Assembly: GCA_008501835.1 (NCBI GenBank)
Contig: QQUB01000319.1
Coordinates: forward strand, 1 to 6,528
DNA length: 6,528 nucleotides
From: Bacteroidota bacterium
GTDB lineage: Bacteria > Bacteroidota > Bacteroidia > Chitinophagales > Saprospiraceae
Direction: 5' to 3'
Positions within the stretch are counted from its first letter, which is position 1; each line of letters begins with the position of its first letter. Of this stretch, positions 1-6,526 are shown piece by piece. A program made the position numbers and the translations under genes. The notes beneath the pieces are model-generated. The model was not told the DNA's origin. It searched no databases and saw only the letters and a program-made list of their open reading frames with translations.

Positions 1-2
1 AG

Positions 3-779
3 TCCTCCGGACATGCGGATAGCTGGCTTGGTGAGAAGGACATGGTTCTTGGAGTTTTTTACAACGGGGTTGCAAAAGCTTACCCATTACGTGTGATTTC
101 CTGGCATGAAGTAGTCAATGATAACTGTGAAGGAGAAAACGTATTGGTGACTTTTTACGCATTGACACATAGTGCCCAGGCCTATAAAGGAACAGGTTCT
201 GGCGTTTCTGCCATGGTATTTAATAACAATACTTTATTTTACGACAATGCCACCCGCTCACTGTGGGGGCAACTTACAGGACAAGCTGTTAGCGGTGAAA
301 GGGGAGGAGACTTCCTCGAAAAAGTTCCTGTGGTTTACACAAGCTGGAAGGAATGGACGCTGATGCATCCTGAAACAATTGTTTTGTCTACTGCCAATAG
401 CGATGAAATTGACTATAGTAAAACGGCATATCAGGAATATGATAATACCATTGAGTTGCCTTTTCCTACAAGTTTCAACAACAAAAGATTGCCACTTAAA
501 AGCAGGGTGATTGGATTAGAAGTTGATGGAAAATATAAAGCTTATCCATTCTCAATGTTGAAAAACAGCAATGGAACCGTGGAAGATTTCTTCAACGGTA
601 TGAAAGTAAGAATTCACTTCAATGAAGAAACCGGTGGTTTTGTTACCACTGATGAGGAAGGAAAGTTGTTACCGGTTGTTGTTGCTTACTGGTACGCATG
701 GCATGCTTATCATACGGACACCAAAATTTATGGTTTCCTGCCAGATCGCAGTCCACTTGCATTCCTCGAAGAAGAGTAA
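3..779 (+). CDS. DUF3179 domain-containing protein, 5'-truncated by the window edge
   Basis: The reading frame is open from base 3, so the true start lies outside the window; the ATG at 42 is internal, because the residues before it (SSGHADSWLGEKD) already fit the family. 258 residues are visible. Family hallmarks seen in order are VLGVFYNGVAKAYPL, the WHEVVND block, a YDNATRSLWGQLTGQAVSGE block, a VDGKYKAYPF repeat of the first motif, and the terminal AYWYAWHAYHTDT block. DUF3179 proteins are usually 300-400 residues and often exported; the N-terminus that would show a signal peptide is missing here. No biochemical function is established for the family, so none is assigned. Oddity: where most members that I recall have a CPLCGS-like motif, this one reads YALTHS (bases 156-173), losing both cysteines. 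The gene ends before a strong terminator at 808-843 and converges on the lipoprotein gene. Family assignment is confident; role unknown. Confidence 0.88.
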   Translation, partial: SSGHADSWLGEKDMVLGVFYNGVAKAYPLRVISWHEVVNDNCEGENVLVTFYALTHSAQAYKGTGSGVSAMVFNNNTLFYDNATRSLWGQLTGQAVSGERGGDFLEKVPVVYTSWKEWTLMHPETIVLSTANSDEIDYSKTAYQEYDNTIELPFPTSFNNKRLPLKSRVIGLEVDGKYKAYPFSMLKNSNGTVEDFFNGMKVRIHFNEETGGFVTTDEEGKLLPVVVAYWYAWHAYHTDTKIYGFLPDRSPLAFLEEE

Positions 780-807
780 AGGAGTTTCATAAAACAATAT
801 AAGCCAC

Positions 808-843
808 GGGCTTCCCAATCTTTGGGGAGCCCTTTTGTATTTT
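808..843 (+). terminator. Rho-independent terminator of the DUF3179 gene
   Basis: GGGCTTCCC (808-816) pairs with GGGGAGCCC (824-832) to form a 9-bp stem with one G-U wobble around a 7-base loop (AATCTTT). It is followed by the T-rich tract TTTTGTATTTT. It sits 28 bases after the stop codon and is the clearest terminator in the window. Confidence 0.9.
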
Positions 844-872
844 GGGCTGTTTTATCGGTAGGTAATGTTTTA

Positions 873-947
873 TTTCACGCAGATTTCGCTGATTTTCGCA
901 GAGAATATCAATATGTATCTGCGTTTATCTGCGGGATCTGCGCGAAA
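873..947. repeat. Imperfect inverted repeat of CGCAGA/TCTGCG units
   Basis: The left arm (873-902) and right arm (918-947) are each 30 bases and match as reverse complements at 23 of 30 positions, around a 15-base AT-rich loop (903-917). The left arm carries CGCAGA at 878-883 and 897-902 and a variant CGCTGA at 887-892. The right arm carries TCTGCG at 918-923, 928-933 and 937-942. The arms are bounded by TTTC and GAAA. It lies in the convergent gap between the DUF3179 and lipoprotein genes and could fold as a long hairpin, but no T-run follows on either strand. It resembles interspersed intergenic repeats I recall from Bacteroidota genomes. That origin is from memory and not shown by this window, which has only one copy. 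Confidence 0.75.
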
Positions 948-975
948 CTCTCCGACAAAAGGAGGTAAAAGGTAC

Positions 976-1503
976 CTAATCTTCTCCCTGATCAGTATTA
1001 AGGGTTTTAATAAAAGCTTCAACTTGAGTAAATGCCTGGGGAGCCAGGTCATAAGATGGATTGCTGCGGTAGGTAACTGTTTTTGATTTGCCCATCATTT
1101 CCGCTGAAATTACATATGGATAATACCTTTGCTGCTCAGGAGCACCATATTGTTCTTCAAGCTCCCAGAAATTTTGCTCGTCCAAAAGAGTATTTAATTC
1201 ATTCATAATACTATCACTCAAAACAACGCCATCCATTAAGGTTTCCGTACTCATGGAATCCGGAACAGAAGAAAAATTAGTCTCAGCGAAATAGTGGGTG
1301 GTTTTTACCTTGGTCATCTTTTTATCGGCAATGGTGATATCTAGCCATGGGGAATCATAACTGATGGAGATAGTACCTAACGTATCAATTTCGACCGGAG
1401 CCTTTACTTCCGGTTGTGTGGTGGATGTTGTGGTTTTACAGGCAAATAAAACGAGTACACTCATCAATGCCAGAAGAATAAAGGATGCTGTTGTATTTCG
1501 CAT
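976..1503 (-). CDS. Small putative lipoprotein of unknown function
   Basis: A 175-residue protein from the ATG at 1503. The N-terminus MRNTTASFILLALMSVLVLF is a typical signal segment, and LFAC (residues 19-22) is a lipobox, so cleavage should leave Cys22 as the lipidated N-terminus. A Thr/Ser/Pro-rich linker (about 23-40) follows, then a mostly soluble domain. An in-frame ATG at 1545 would add 14 residues (MTKYLTFTHLKNLI). I prefer 1503 because it gives a compact n-region directly before the hydrophobic stretch, but neither start has a clear ribosome binding site. The mature part has a TISISYDSPWLDITI strand-rich segment and a C-terminal block (VTYRSNPSYDLAPQAFTQVEAFIKTL) that may be a small folded domain; I do not recognise the family. 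It lies 89 bp downstream of bshC on the same strand and may be co-transcribed. Location is probably the periplasmic or outer-membrane face. No function is proposed. Confidence 0.8.
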   Translation of the reverse strand: MRNTTASFILLALMSVLVLFACKTTTSTTQPEVKAPVEIDTLGTISISYDSPWLDITIADKKMTKVKTTHYFAETNFSSVPDSMSTETLMDGVVLSDSIMNELNTLLDEQNFWELEEQYGAPEQQRYYPYVISAEMMGKSKTVTYRSNPSYDLAPQAFTQVEAFIKTLNTDQGED

Positions 1504-1565
1504 GATTAAGTTTTTTAGATGGGTAAAAGTAAGATACTTTGTCAAAAAAACTCAAATCAACCTGC

Positions 1566-1594
1566 AAAAATCAGCGAATAATAAACCTGATTTT
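1566..1594 (-). terminator. AT-rich stem-loop at the bshC stop codon, possible weak terminator
   Basis: On the minus strand, AAAATCAG (1594-1587) and CTGATTTT (1574-1567) form a perfect 8-bp inverted repeat with a 12-base loop; the T-run extends by one base at 1566. The stem is AT-rich and the T-run short, with four of its bases inside the stem, so termination would be weak. It overlaps the bshC stop codon (1593-1595) and precedes the lipoprotein gene, so partial read-through is plausible. Confidence 0.3.
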
Positions 1595-3203
1595 AATCTT
1601 CGACAAATACGATGAAGCCTTCAGCCAAAGGATCGAGTTCCTCTTTTAATATATCGAAATACTCCGGGCCATATTTAAGGTAAAACGGCAGGAAATTGTC
1701 CGTTCTTTCCTGAAGTCCGTTGTTGGGGAATAACTTGCCTTTTATACTTCGGATTTGATTAATGGCTGTATCGTGCTTTTGCTTTTCTGCCCGGTGTAAC
1801 CTGTTCTCTAATTGATCAAGGTTTTTTTGCTGGCGGGTTTGTTCTGCCAGGATGGCTTTTTTTAGAGAAGGGTCTACTTGTTCTGCTTTTTTGAGAATGT
1901 TTTCAAAAACCTTTTCGTGATGCCTTTTTTCCTCTTCTAGTGTCAGTTGAGCATCAGCATTTTCTTCCACATAGTTTCTGATCAGTTGGTCAGTATCCCC
2001 GAAAATACTCTGGGCATCCAGGCCAAGTTTGTCAATTTTTTTCCGGGTAGTGCGATCGATCCACATTACAGAATTTCTGCGGATCAGCATTGGGAAGTTG
2101 ATATCAAAATGTTCGAATTGTTCTTTTCGCTCTAACCAGTATGCGATTTCTCCACCCCCCCCTATATACGCCAGGTTAGGTAATACCAACTCCTGATACA
2201 ATGGTCTAAGAACCACATTCGGACTAAATCGTTCGGGGTGTGCATGTAATTCTTCCAGCATTTCCTTTTCAGAAAATACATATTCGGTATCTATAACTTT
2301 GAACACGCCATCTTCAAGAACGATCCGGTTCCGGATCTGTTCTCTCAGGTAAAAAAGATTAATCTCCCTTGCATGGGCCTGTCCTCCAAACCCAGCAGCC
2401 TCAAGAGATTTTTGGGCTTTTTCGATTATGGGTTGTGACACCTGATGCATTAATTCCTGTTCGGCAATAGGGATGAAAAGTTTTTTCAGGGAAGCCTTGT
2501 TCATATCAAGAACAACCAGACCATAATGTTCAAAAAGGTTGTTGATAACCTGGACAGTTGCATGCCCATAGGTTTCATTTTCAGCACATGCGGAAATGAA
2601 TGTCTGTAGGATTTGTTGAGCGTTGTCGCTATCTCCCAGGATTTGACCAAGCATATCCAAAGGATCTTTTAGCGAGTTTGTTTTCATCATTCCCACCGAT
2701 CCGGATTCATCATTCTCCCAAACGATCTTTTTATTAAAGACATTGGCGTAACTGATCTCTTCAAAATCATGATCTTCCGCTCCTGATACGAAAACAGGGA
2801 CAAAATTATATTCAGGGTAAAACCGGTTTAGATCCTCGGCTAAACGAATCGTTGAAATTATTTTGTAGGTGTAGTATAAAGGACCTGTAAAAAGTGCTGG
2901 TTGATGTGCAGTTGTGACGGTAAACGTGTTTTCAAGACTCAGGGCTTTAATATTATCCTCCACTTTTGGGTGTAAGCCAATGGAAGCGTATTGCTCCAAA
3001 AGTGCATCCACAAGCACTTTCCGATCGGTTTTTTGTTGTTGCTTATCTTTAATAATATCCTCAAAACTTTCTATTTTAACCTCATATTTAAAGAAAGGCC
3101 TAAGTGCCGGATTGCCGGTTGCGTAGGCAATATCTTTTGAGCTGAGTTGAGGAACTTGAGGAAAAGGAATCTTTACCGTTTGCATGAAGTTTACCGTTTG
3201 CAT
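1593..3203 (-). CDS. bshC: Bacillithiol biosynthesis cysteine-adding enzyme BshC
   Basis: 536 residues, close to the usual 530-540 for the family. BshC is assigned to the last step of bacillithiol synthesis, adding L-cysteine to glucosaminyl-malate in the cytoplasm. Visible landmarks are the nucleotide-binding-like block TTAHQPALFTGPLYYTYK (97-114), VPVFVSGAEDHDFEEI (about 135-150), SPNVVLRPLYQELVLPN (327-343), IGGGGEIAYWLE (347-358), and a long charged coiled-coil-like helix from about 418 to 487. The ending (FLPFYLKYGPEYFDILKEELDP) is also typical. The start is ambiguous: ATG codons at 3203 and 3185 head two copies of the same 15-base sequence, giving MQTVNF-MQTVKI. Oddities: a G8 run (coding strand; 2155-2162) makes GGGG where the family usually has GGPG, and TTAHQ replaces the more common TTGHQ. 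bshA and bshB are not in the window, as is common. It is divergent from glpK, with the lipoprotein gene downstream. Confidence 0.93.
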   Translation of the reverse strand: MQTVNFMQTVKIPFPQVPQLSSKDIAYATGNPALRPFFKYEVKIESFEDIIKDKQQQKTDRKVLVDALLEQYASIGLHPKVEDNIKALSLENTFTVTTAHQPALFTGPLYYTYKIISTIRLAEDLNRFYPEYNFVPVFVSGAEDHDFEEISYANVFNKKIVWENDESGSVGMMKTNSLKDPLDMLGQILGDSDNAQQILQTFISACAENETYGHATVQVINNLFEHYGLVVLDMNKASLKKLFIPIAEQELMHQVSQPIIEKAQKSLEAAGFGGQAHAREINLFYLREQIRNRIVLEDGVFKVIDTEYVFSEKEMLEELHAHPERFSPNVVLRPLYQELVLPNLAYIGGGGEIAYWLERKEQFEHFDINFPMLIRRNSVMWIDRTTRKKIDKLGLDAQSIFGDTDQLIRNYVEENADAQLTLEEEKRHHEKVFENILKKAEQVDPSLKKAILAEQTRQQKNLDQLENRLHRAEKQKHDTAINQIRSIKGKLFPNNGLQERTDNFLPFYLKYGPEYFDILKEELDPLAEGFIVFVED

Positions 3204-3204
3204 G
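3172..3204. repeat. Tandem duplication of the bshC start region
   Basis: TTTACCGTTTGCATG occurs at 3172-3186 and again at 3190-3204, an exact 15-base repeat with an 18-base period. On the coding strand each copy gives ATGCAAACGGTAAA, so the gene has two in-frame start codons with the same context (3203 and 3185). The in-frame period keeps both starts usable. Confidence 0.9.
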
Positions 3205-3228
3205 TAGATGGTTAGTTTTATTAAGGCA

Positions 3229-3260
3229 TAATTCTAATACAATTCGTTACAACAACCAAA
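3229..3260 (-). promoter_or_regulatory. Possible Bacteroidota-type promoter for bshC
   Basis: On the minus strand TTTG (3260-3257) is followed after 20 bases by TAGAATTA (3236-3229). This partly fits the Bacteroidota -33 TTTG and -7 TAnnTTTG pattern: TA and two of the T positions match, the rest do not. A start point near 3222 would give a leader of about 20 bases to the ATG at 3203. The match is weak and could be chance in AT-rich DNA. I see no convincing promoter for glpK in the same gap. Confidence 0.25.
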
Positions 3261-3283
3261 TGAATTTAAGGTTGAATTAAGTT

Positions 3284-4774
3284 ATGGAAAAATATATTCT
3301 CGCCCTTGATCAGGGCACTACAAGTTCAAGAGCTATTATTTTTGACAGGAAAGGTAATGTAATCGGGAGTTCCCAAAAGGAGTTTACTCAATATTTTCCT
3401 CAATCTGCATGGGTGGAACATGATCCTATGGAAATATGGGATACCCAGTTGAAAGTAGCCCGGGATGTACTGAAAAAAACAGCCATCTCTCCTGGACAGA
3501 TTGCATCCATTGGAATTACCAATCAACGAGAGACGACCCTTGTATGGAATAAACACACGGGAGAACCGGTATATAAAGCTATAGTCTGGCAGGACAGAAG
3601 AACGGCTTCCATTTGTGAGGAACTTGAATCGAGAGGGCATACGGAAACTTTCAGGCGATCTACAGGATTGGTCCTGGACGCCTATTTTTCCGGAACAAAG
3701 GTGAAATGGATTCTGGACAATGTGGAGGGGGCCCGTGCATCCGCTGAAAACGGAGATCTTTTATTTGGCACAATTGATACCTGGTTAATCTGGAAATTGA
3801 CCGCTGGGGAAGTGCACGCCACTGATTATTCCAATGCATCAAGGACCCTGTTGTTCAATATTCGGGAGTTAAAATGGGACGAACAGTTATTGGAGATCCT
3901 TGATATTCCTTTTTCTATCCTTCCAGAGGTTAGACCGTCAAGTTTTATTTTCGGTCATTGCCAAAAAGGGTTGTTTGGAGAAAGCATTGCCATTGGAGGA
4001 GTTGCAGGAGATCAGCAGGCCGCTCTTTTTGGTCAGGCTTGTCACAAACCGGGCATGGCCAAGAATACCTATGGAACCGGTTGTTTTATGTTGATGAATA
4101 CAGGAGAAAAGGCGGTAACCTCCAAAGCAGGATTGCTGACCACCATTGCCTGGGGATTGGAAGATAAGGTTTATTATGCCCTTGAGGGCAGTGTCTTTAT
4201 TGCCGGAGCAGCCATTCAGTGGTTGCGTGATGGTCTTCATTTGATAGATGAATCTCCCGATTCTGAATATTATGCCTTAAAAGTGGAACATACGGATGGC
4301 GTTTACGTCGTTCCTGCATTTGCCGGGTTGGGAGCACCATATTGGGATATGTATGCGCGCGGAGCCATTTTCGGACTCACAAGGGGTACCACCAAGGCGC
4401 ACCTTATAAGAGCCACCTTGCAATCATTAGCCTACCAGACAAGAGATGTTTTAGATGCCATGGAAAAAGATGCGGGAATAAATTTGAAGAAGTTGAAAGT
4501 CGATGGTGGGGCCAGTGCCAATGACCTTTTAATGCAATTTCAGGCAGATATTCTGGATACAGAAGTGGAAAGACCCAAAGTGGTGGAAACAACAGCTCTC
4601 GGAGCTGCCTATCTAGCAGGTTTATCTGTGAATTATCTTTCTCTGGAAGAAATTCAGAAAAACTGGCAACTCGACAGATCCTTTTTACCTGGAAAAGACG
4701 ACAACTGGAGGGATGAAAAATATCGTGGCTGGCAAAAAGCTATTGAAAGAACCATGGGCTGGGAAAAGGAATGA
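3284..4774 (+). CDS. glpK: Glycerol kinase GlpK (FGGY family)
   Basis: 496 residues, full length for the family. It phosphorylates glycerol with ATP to sn-glycerol 3-phosphate in the cytoplasm. Seen in order: the N-terminal phosphate-binding motif LALDQGTTSSRA (6-17), ITNQRETT (78-85), IVWQDRRT (100-107), FGGY signature 1 YFSGTKVKWILDN (134-146), GTIDTWLIWKLT (162-173), AGDQQAALFGQ (241-251), NTYGTGCFML (261-270), FGGY signature 2 (360-385, GAIFGLTRGTTKAHLIRATL onward) and VDGGASANDLLMQFQ (406-420). By alignment with E. coli GlpK, glycerol contacts are Arg82, Glu83, Trp102, Tyr134, Asp243 (catalytic base) and Phe268, all present. The ATG at 3284 gives the family's expected N-terminus; only a weak AAGG (3268-3271) lies 12 bases upstream. 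No glpF or glpD adjoins it, so it looks like a single-gene unit. The regulatory loop (about 222-237) lacks both the FBP-type GGTR and the phosphorylatable His. Confidence 0.97.
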   Translation: MEKYILALDQGTTSSRAIIFDRKGNVIGSSQKEFTQYFPQSAWVEHDPMEIWDTQLKVARDVLKKTAISPGQIASIGITNQRETTLVWNKHTGEPVYKAIVWQDRRTASICEELESRGHTETFRRSTGLVLDAYFSGTKVKWILDNVEGARASAENGDLLFGTIDTWLIWKLTAGEVHATDYSNASRTLLFNIRELKWDEQLLEILDIPFSILPEVRPSSFIFGHCQKGLFGESIAIGGVAGDQQAALFGQACHKPGMAKNTYGTGCFMLMNTGEKAVTSKAGLLTTIAWGLEDKVYYALEGSVFIAGAAIQWLRDGLHLIDESPDSEYYALKVEHTDGVYVVPAFAGLGAPYWDMYARGAIFGLTRGTTKAHLIRATLQSLAYQTRDVLDAMEKDAGINLKKLKVDGGASANDLLMQFQADILDTEVERPKVVETTALGAAYLAGLSVNYLSLEEIQKNWQLDRSFLPGKDDNWRDEKYRGWQKAIERTMGWEKE

Positions 4775-4858
4775 TGTTTAATGATGGTGTGGATTAACAA
4801 GTATGTGGAAAGGATTAGTTTCACATGGTCTCAGAAGTTTCAATTTGTGTCAGTTTTA

Positions 4859-4900
4859 CCTCTGTGACCCCTGTGCCTTCTTTATGCCCCCTGTGGTTAA
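4859..4900. repeat. Degenerate CTGTG repeat downstream of glpK
   Basis: CCTCTGTGACCCCTGTGCC is followed by TTCTTTATG and then CCCCCTGTGGTTAA, with CTGTG at 4862-4866, 4871-4875 and 4891-4895. It lies in the 162-bp convergent gap between glpK and the rhomboid gene, where I see no gene and no clear terminator. The pattern resembles an interspersed CTCTGTG...CCTGTGGTTAA element I recall from Bacteroidota intergenic regions. A single degenerate copy is present here, so its status is unproven. Confidence 0.45.
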
Positions 4901-4907
4901 GTCAATC

Positions 4908-4932
4908 AACCAGCAACTTGTAACCAGCAACT
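4908..4932. repeat. Two tandem copies of AACCAGCAACT
   Basis: AACCAGCAACT occurs at 4908-4918 and 4922-4932, an exact 11-base match with a 14-base period. It directly follows the CTGTG repeat and ends five bases before the rhomboid stop codon. The two neighbouring repeats may be parts of one intergenic element. Confidence 0.6.
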
Positions 4933-4936
4933 CTGA

Positions 4937-5659
4937 TTAATAATTCGAAAACCACTTAGGCGGCTCATTCCGGTTATCATGGTTTTCCCTCTTTCTTTCC
5001 TGTTTGGTTTTTTCAAAAGGATCCTGATCAAAGAAGTTTCTGGGTGGAAGTTTCTTTTCTTCCTCTTCCCAGTCATAGACTTTTTTCTCTTCGTCTTTTT
5101 CGACATTTCCCTTATACCAGTATGCCACAAAAATCCCCACTAATGCTCCAAAAAGGTGGCTTTCCCATGATATTCCTTCTTGTCCGGGAAGAATACCAAC
5201 AAACATGGAACCGTAGTAAAATACGACTATTAGGGAAAGGGCAATGGATTTTATATTTCTTCTGAAAATACCTAACCAGGCTACAAAGGCAACAAGTCCG
5301 TACACCACGCCACTGGCACCAATATGGAAAACGGACCTACCGAATAACCATACGGCAATGCCGGTAAGAATATAAATCATGGTGATGGCCTGGAATCCTA
5401 CTTTACGATAAAAGAAAAGGATGATAACACTCATGAAAAACAATGGGGGAGCATTCGATAGCAAATGAGGCCAGCCGGAATGCAGTAAAGGCGCCAGAAA
5501 GACGCCCCTGAAACCCATCAGATCCCTTGGATATATACCATAAACCCCTAGCTGAAGTCCTAAGAAGGAGCTCAGAATTTGAATGAGGATTAGGATGCCG
5601 ACAAAGATTACAGGGGCCCCTAAACTTTTTACCAATCTGTTCGATTTGTTGTTGGCCAT
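4937..5659 (-). CDS. Rhomboid-family intramembrane serine protease
   Basis: 240 residues. Rhomboids cut substrate transmembrane helices inside the membrane using a Ser-His dyad. The catalytic Ser116 lies in the GASG motif (114-117) at the start of TM4, and His168 lies in SHLFGALVGI in TM6 with the usual HxxGxxxG packing. TM2 carries HSGWPHLLSN (60-69), with the conserved His65 and Asn69. Approximate membrane segments are 14-36, 64-84, 89-108, 114-132, 137-155 and 165-182, the basic six-TM core, with the long L1 loop at 37-60. After TM6 comes a strongly charged, probably cytoplasmic tail (185-240) rich in Lys, Glu and Arg. The ATG at 5659 has only a distant AGGA upstream. The gene lies 81 bp downstream of pfk on the same strand. 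Substrates cannot be told from sequence. All key residues are present, so it is probably active. Confidence 0.93.
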   Translation of the reverse strand: MANNKSNRLVKSLGAPVIFVGILILIQILSSFLGLQLGVYGIYPRDLMGFRGVFLAPLLHSGWPHLLSNAPPLFFMSVIILFFYRKVGFQAITMIYILTGIAVWLFGRSVFHIGASGVVYGLVAFVAWLGIFRRNIKSIALSLIVVFYYGSMFVGILPGQEGISWESHLFGALVGIFVAYWYKGNVEKDEEKKVYDWEEEEKKLPPRNFFDQDPFEKTKQERKRENHDNRNEPPKWFSNY

Positions 5660-5679
5660 TGTGCTTTTGATTGTTCCTT

Positions 5680-5710
5680 AAAAATAACGAACCTTTGGTA
5701 AATTAGGTTC
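5680..5710 (-). terminator. Possible terminator hairpin between pfk and the rhomboid gene
   Basis: On the minus strand GAACCT (5710-5705) and AGGTTC (5694-5689) form a 6-bp stem with a 10-base loop, followed by GTTATTTTT. The stem is short, so termination is uncertain. An upstream GGTTC (5718-5714) can pair with the same GAACC instead, making two mutually exclusive hairpins. The structure could end pfk transcription or lie in the rhomboid leader. Confidence 0.35.
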
Positions 5711-5740
5711 ATAGAACCATCAAAATTAGACCAAAGCAGC

Positions 5741-6526
5741 TTAAGTCATGATAAACTGCGGCAACATTTCGAAGCTGTGGTAGAATGGACGCAGACGATC
5801 GGTATTATAATGCTTGGTAACGTCAACAACCTTATTACTGCTGGTGACCACCTCAATCGGTAAATTATCGTACCGGCCGTTTTTCAATACAACAAGTCTG
5901 CCATGTACACCTTTGATGATTAGGTCCAGTGCGAGGTTCCCGTAAGCCATAGGTACAATGGAATCAACAGCATCCGGATCTCCACATCGGGTGAGATATC
6001 CCAGTTTTTGCTCGATTATGTTGATACGTTTACCGTTGTTGAATTTAGGAGTACGTGTTTTTATGGCATCACCTACGATCTTTCCGATTCCACCGAGCTT
6101 CGCATGACCAAAAGCATCTCTTTCTGCATCCTGGAACTGCATTTCAGCACCAATGTACTTTGCTCCTTCAGAAACGAGTAGAATCGAATAATTACTTGGA
6201 TTATTCCGGCGATCCTCCACAAGTATTTCTGTAAGATGATCCAGATCGAATTCGAATTCAGGGATCACGCACCTGTTGGCTGCACCGGCCATGGTTGGCA
6301 GCATGGCAGTAAATCCTGCATAACGGCCAAATACCTCAAGCACCATGATTCTCTCATGGGATCCAGCTGCCGTTCTAAGGCTGTTCGTCATACTGATAGT
6401 AGGGGTAACGCAAGTACTGAATCCGATACAGTAATCAGTACCTGGAACATCATTATCCATTGTTTTGGGGATGGCCACAACTTTGACCCCCATTATGGAT
6501 AAGTGTACTCCGTAACTTAAGGTGTC
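5741..6526 (-). CDS. pfkA: 6-phosphofructokinase, C-terminal part; N-terminus outside the window
   Basis: The frame is open to the right edge (11 residues, DTLSYGVHLSI, before the Met at 6493), so that Met is internal and about the first third of the protein is missing. 261 residues are visible. PFK converts fructose 6-phosphate to fructose 1,6-bisphosphate, the committed step of glycolysis, in the cytoplasm. Seen motifs are IPKTMDNDVPGTDYCIGF, with the catalytic Asp of TxDND; GSHERIMVLEVFGRYAG (substrate loop); LLVSEGA; and LGYLTRCGDPDAVDS, with the substrate-binding Arg. Lys in PKTMDND, where ATP enzymes have Gly (GTIDND), is the pattern of pyrophosphate-dependent and related PFKs, so the phosphoryl donor may be PPi. 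The GGDD/GGDG motif that would help decide lies outside the window. Phe replaces the Met of the usual EVMGR. The C-terminus (RLRPFYHSFEMLPQFIMT) extends past the core fold. The family is secure; the symbol is generic and donor specificity is inferred. Confidence 0.93.
   Translation of the reverse strand, partial: DTLSYGVHLSIMGVKVVAIPKTMDNDVPGTDYCIGFSTCVTPTISMTNSLRTAAGSHERIMVLEVFGRYAGFTAMLPTMAGAANRCVIPEFEFDLDHLTEILVEDRRNNPSNYSILLVSEGAKYIGAEMQFQDAERDAFGHAKLGGIGKIVGDAIKTRTPKFNNGKRINIIEQKLGYLTRCGDPDAVDSIVPMAYGNLALDLIIKGVHGRLVVLKNGRYDNLPIEVVTSSNKVVDVTKHYNTDRLRPFYHSFEMLPQFIMT

Noticed and set aside
873..947. CRISPR array
   Set aside because: The repeated units are 6 bases with 3-5-base spacing and inverted symmetry, with no 24-37-base repeats or unique spacers.
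865..1086. Open frames on both strands across the inverted repeat
   Set aside because: They arise from the stop-poor CGCAGA repeat and run into the lipoprotein coding end; no domain or start signal supports them.
1517..1545. TTGACA (1545-1540, minus strand) as a promoter for the lipoprotein gene
   Set aside because: No acceptable -10 follows at 16-18 bases, and Bacteroidota promoters do not usually follow this consensus; probably chance in a T-rich stretch.
1364..1615. Plus-strand open frame of 83 codons over the lipoprotein gene and the bshC end
   Set aside because: It is antisense to a well-supported lipoprotein gene, has no recognisable motif and is a shadow frame.
3204..3283. Glycerol-responsive operator or riboswitch in the bshC-glpK gap
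   Set aside because: The 80-bp gap shows no clear palindrome or conserved aptamer-like structure.
6236..6502. Plus-strand open frame of 88 codons inside pfk
   Set aside because: It is antisense to strongly conserved PFK motifs and has no protein-like character.
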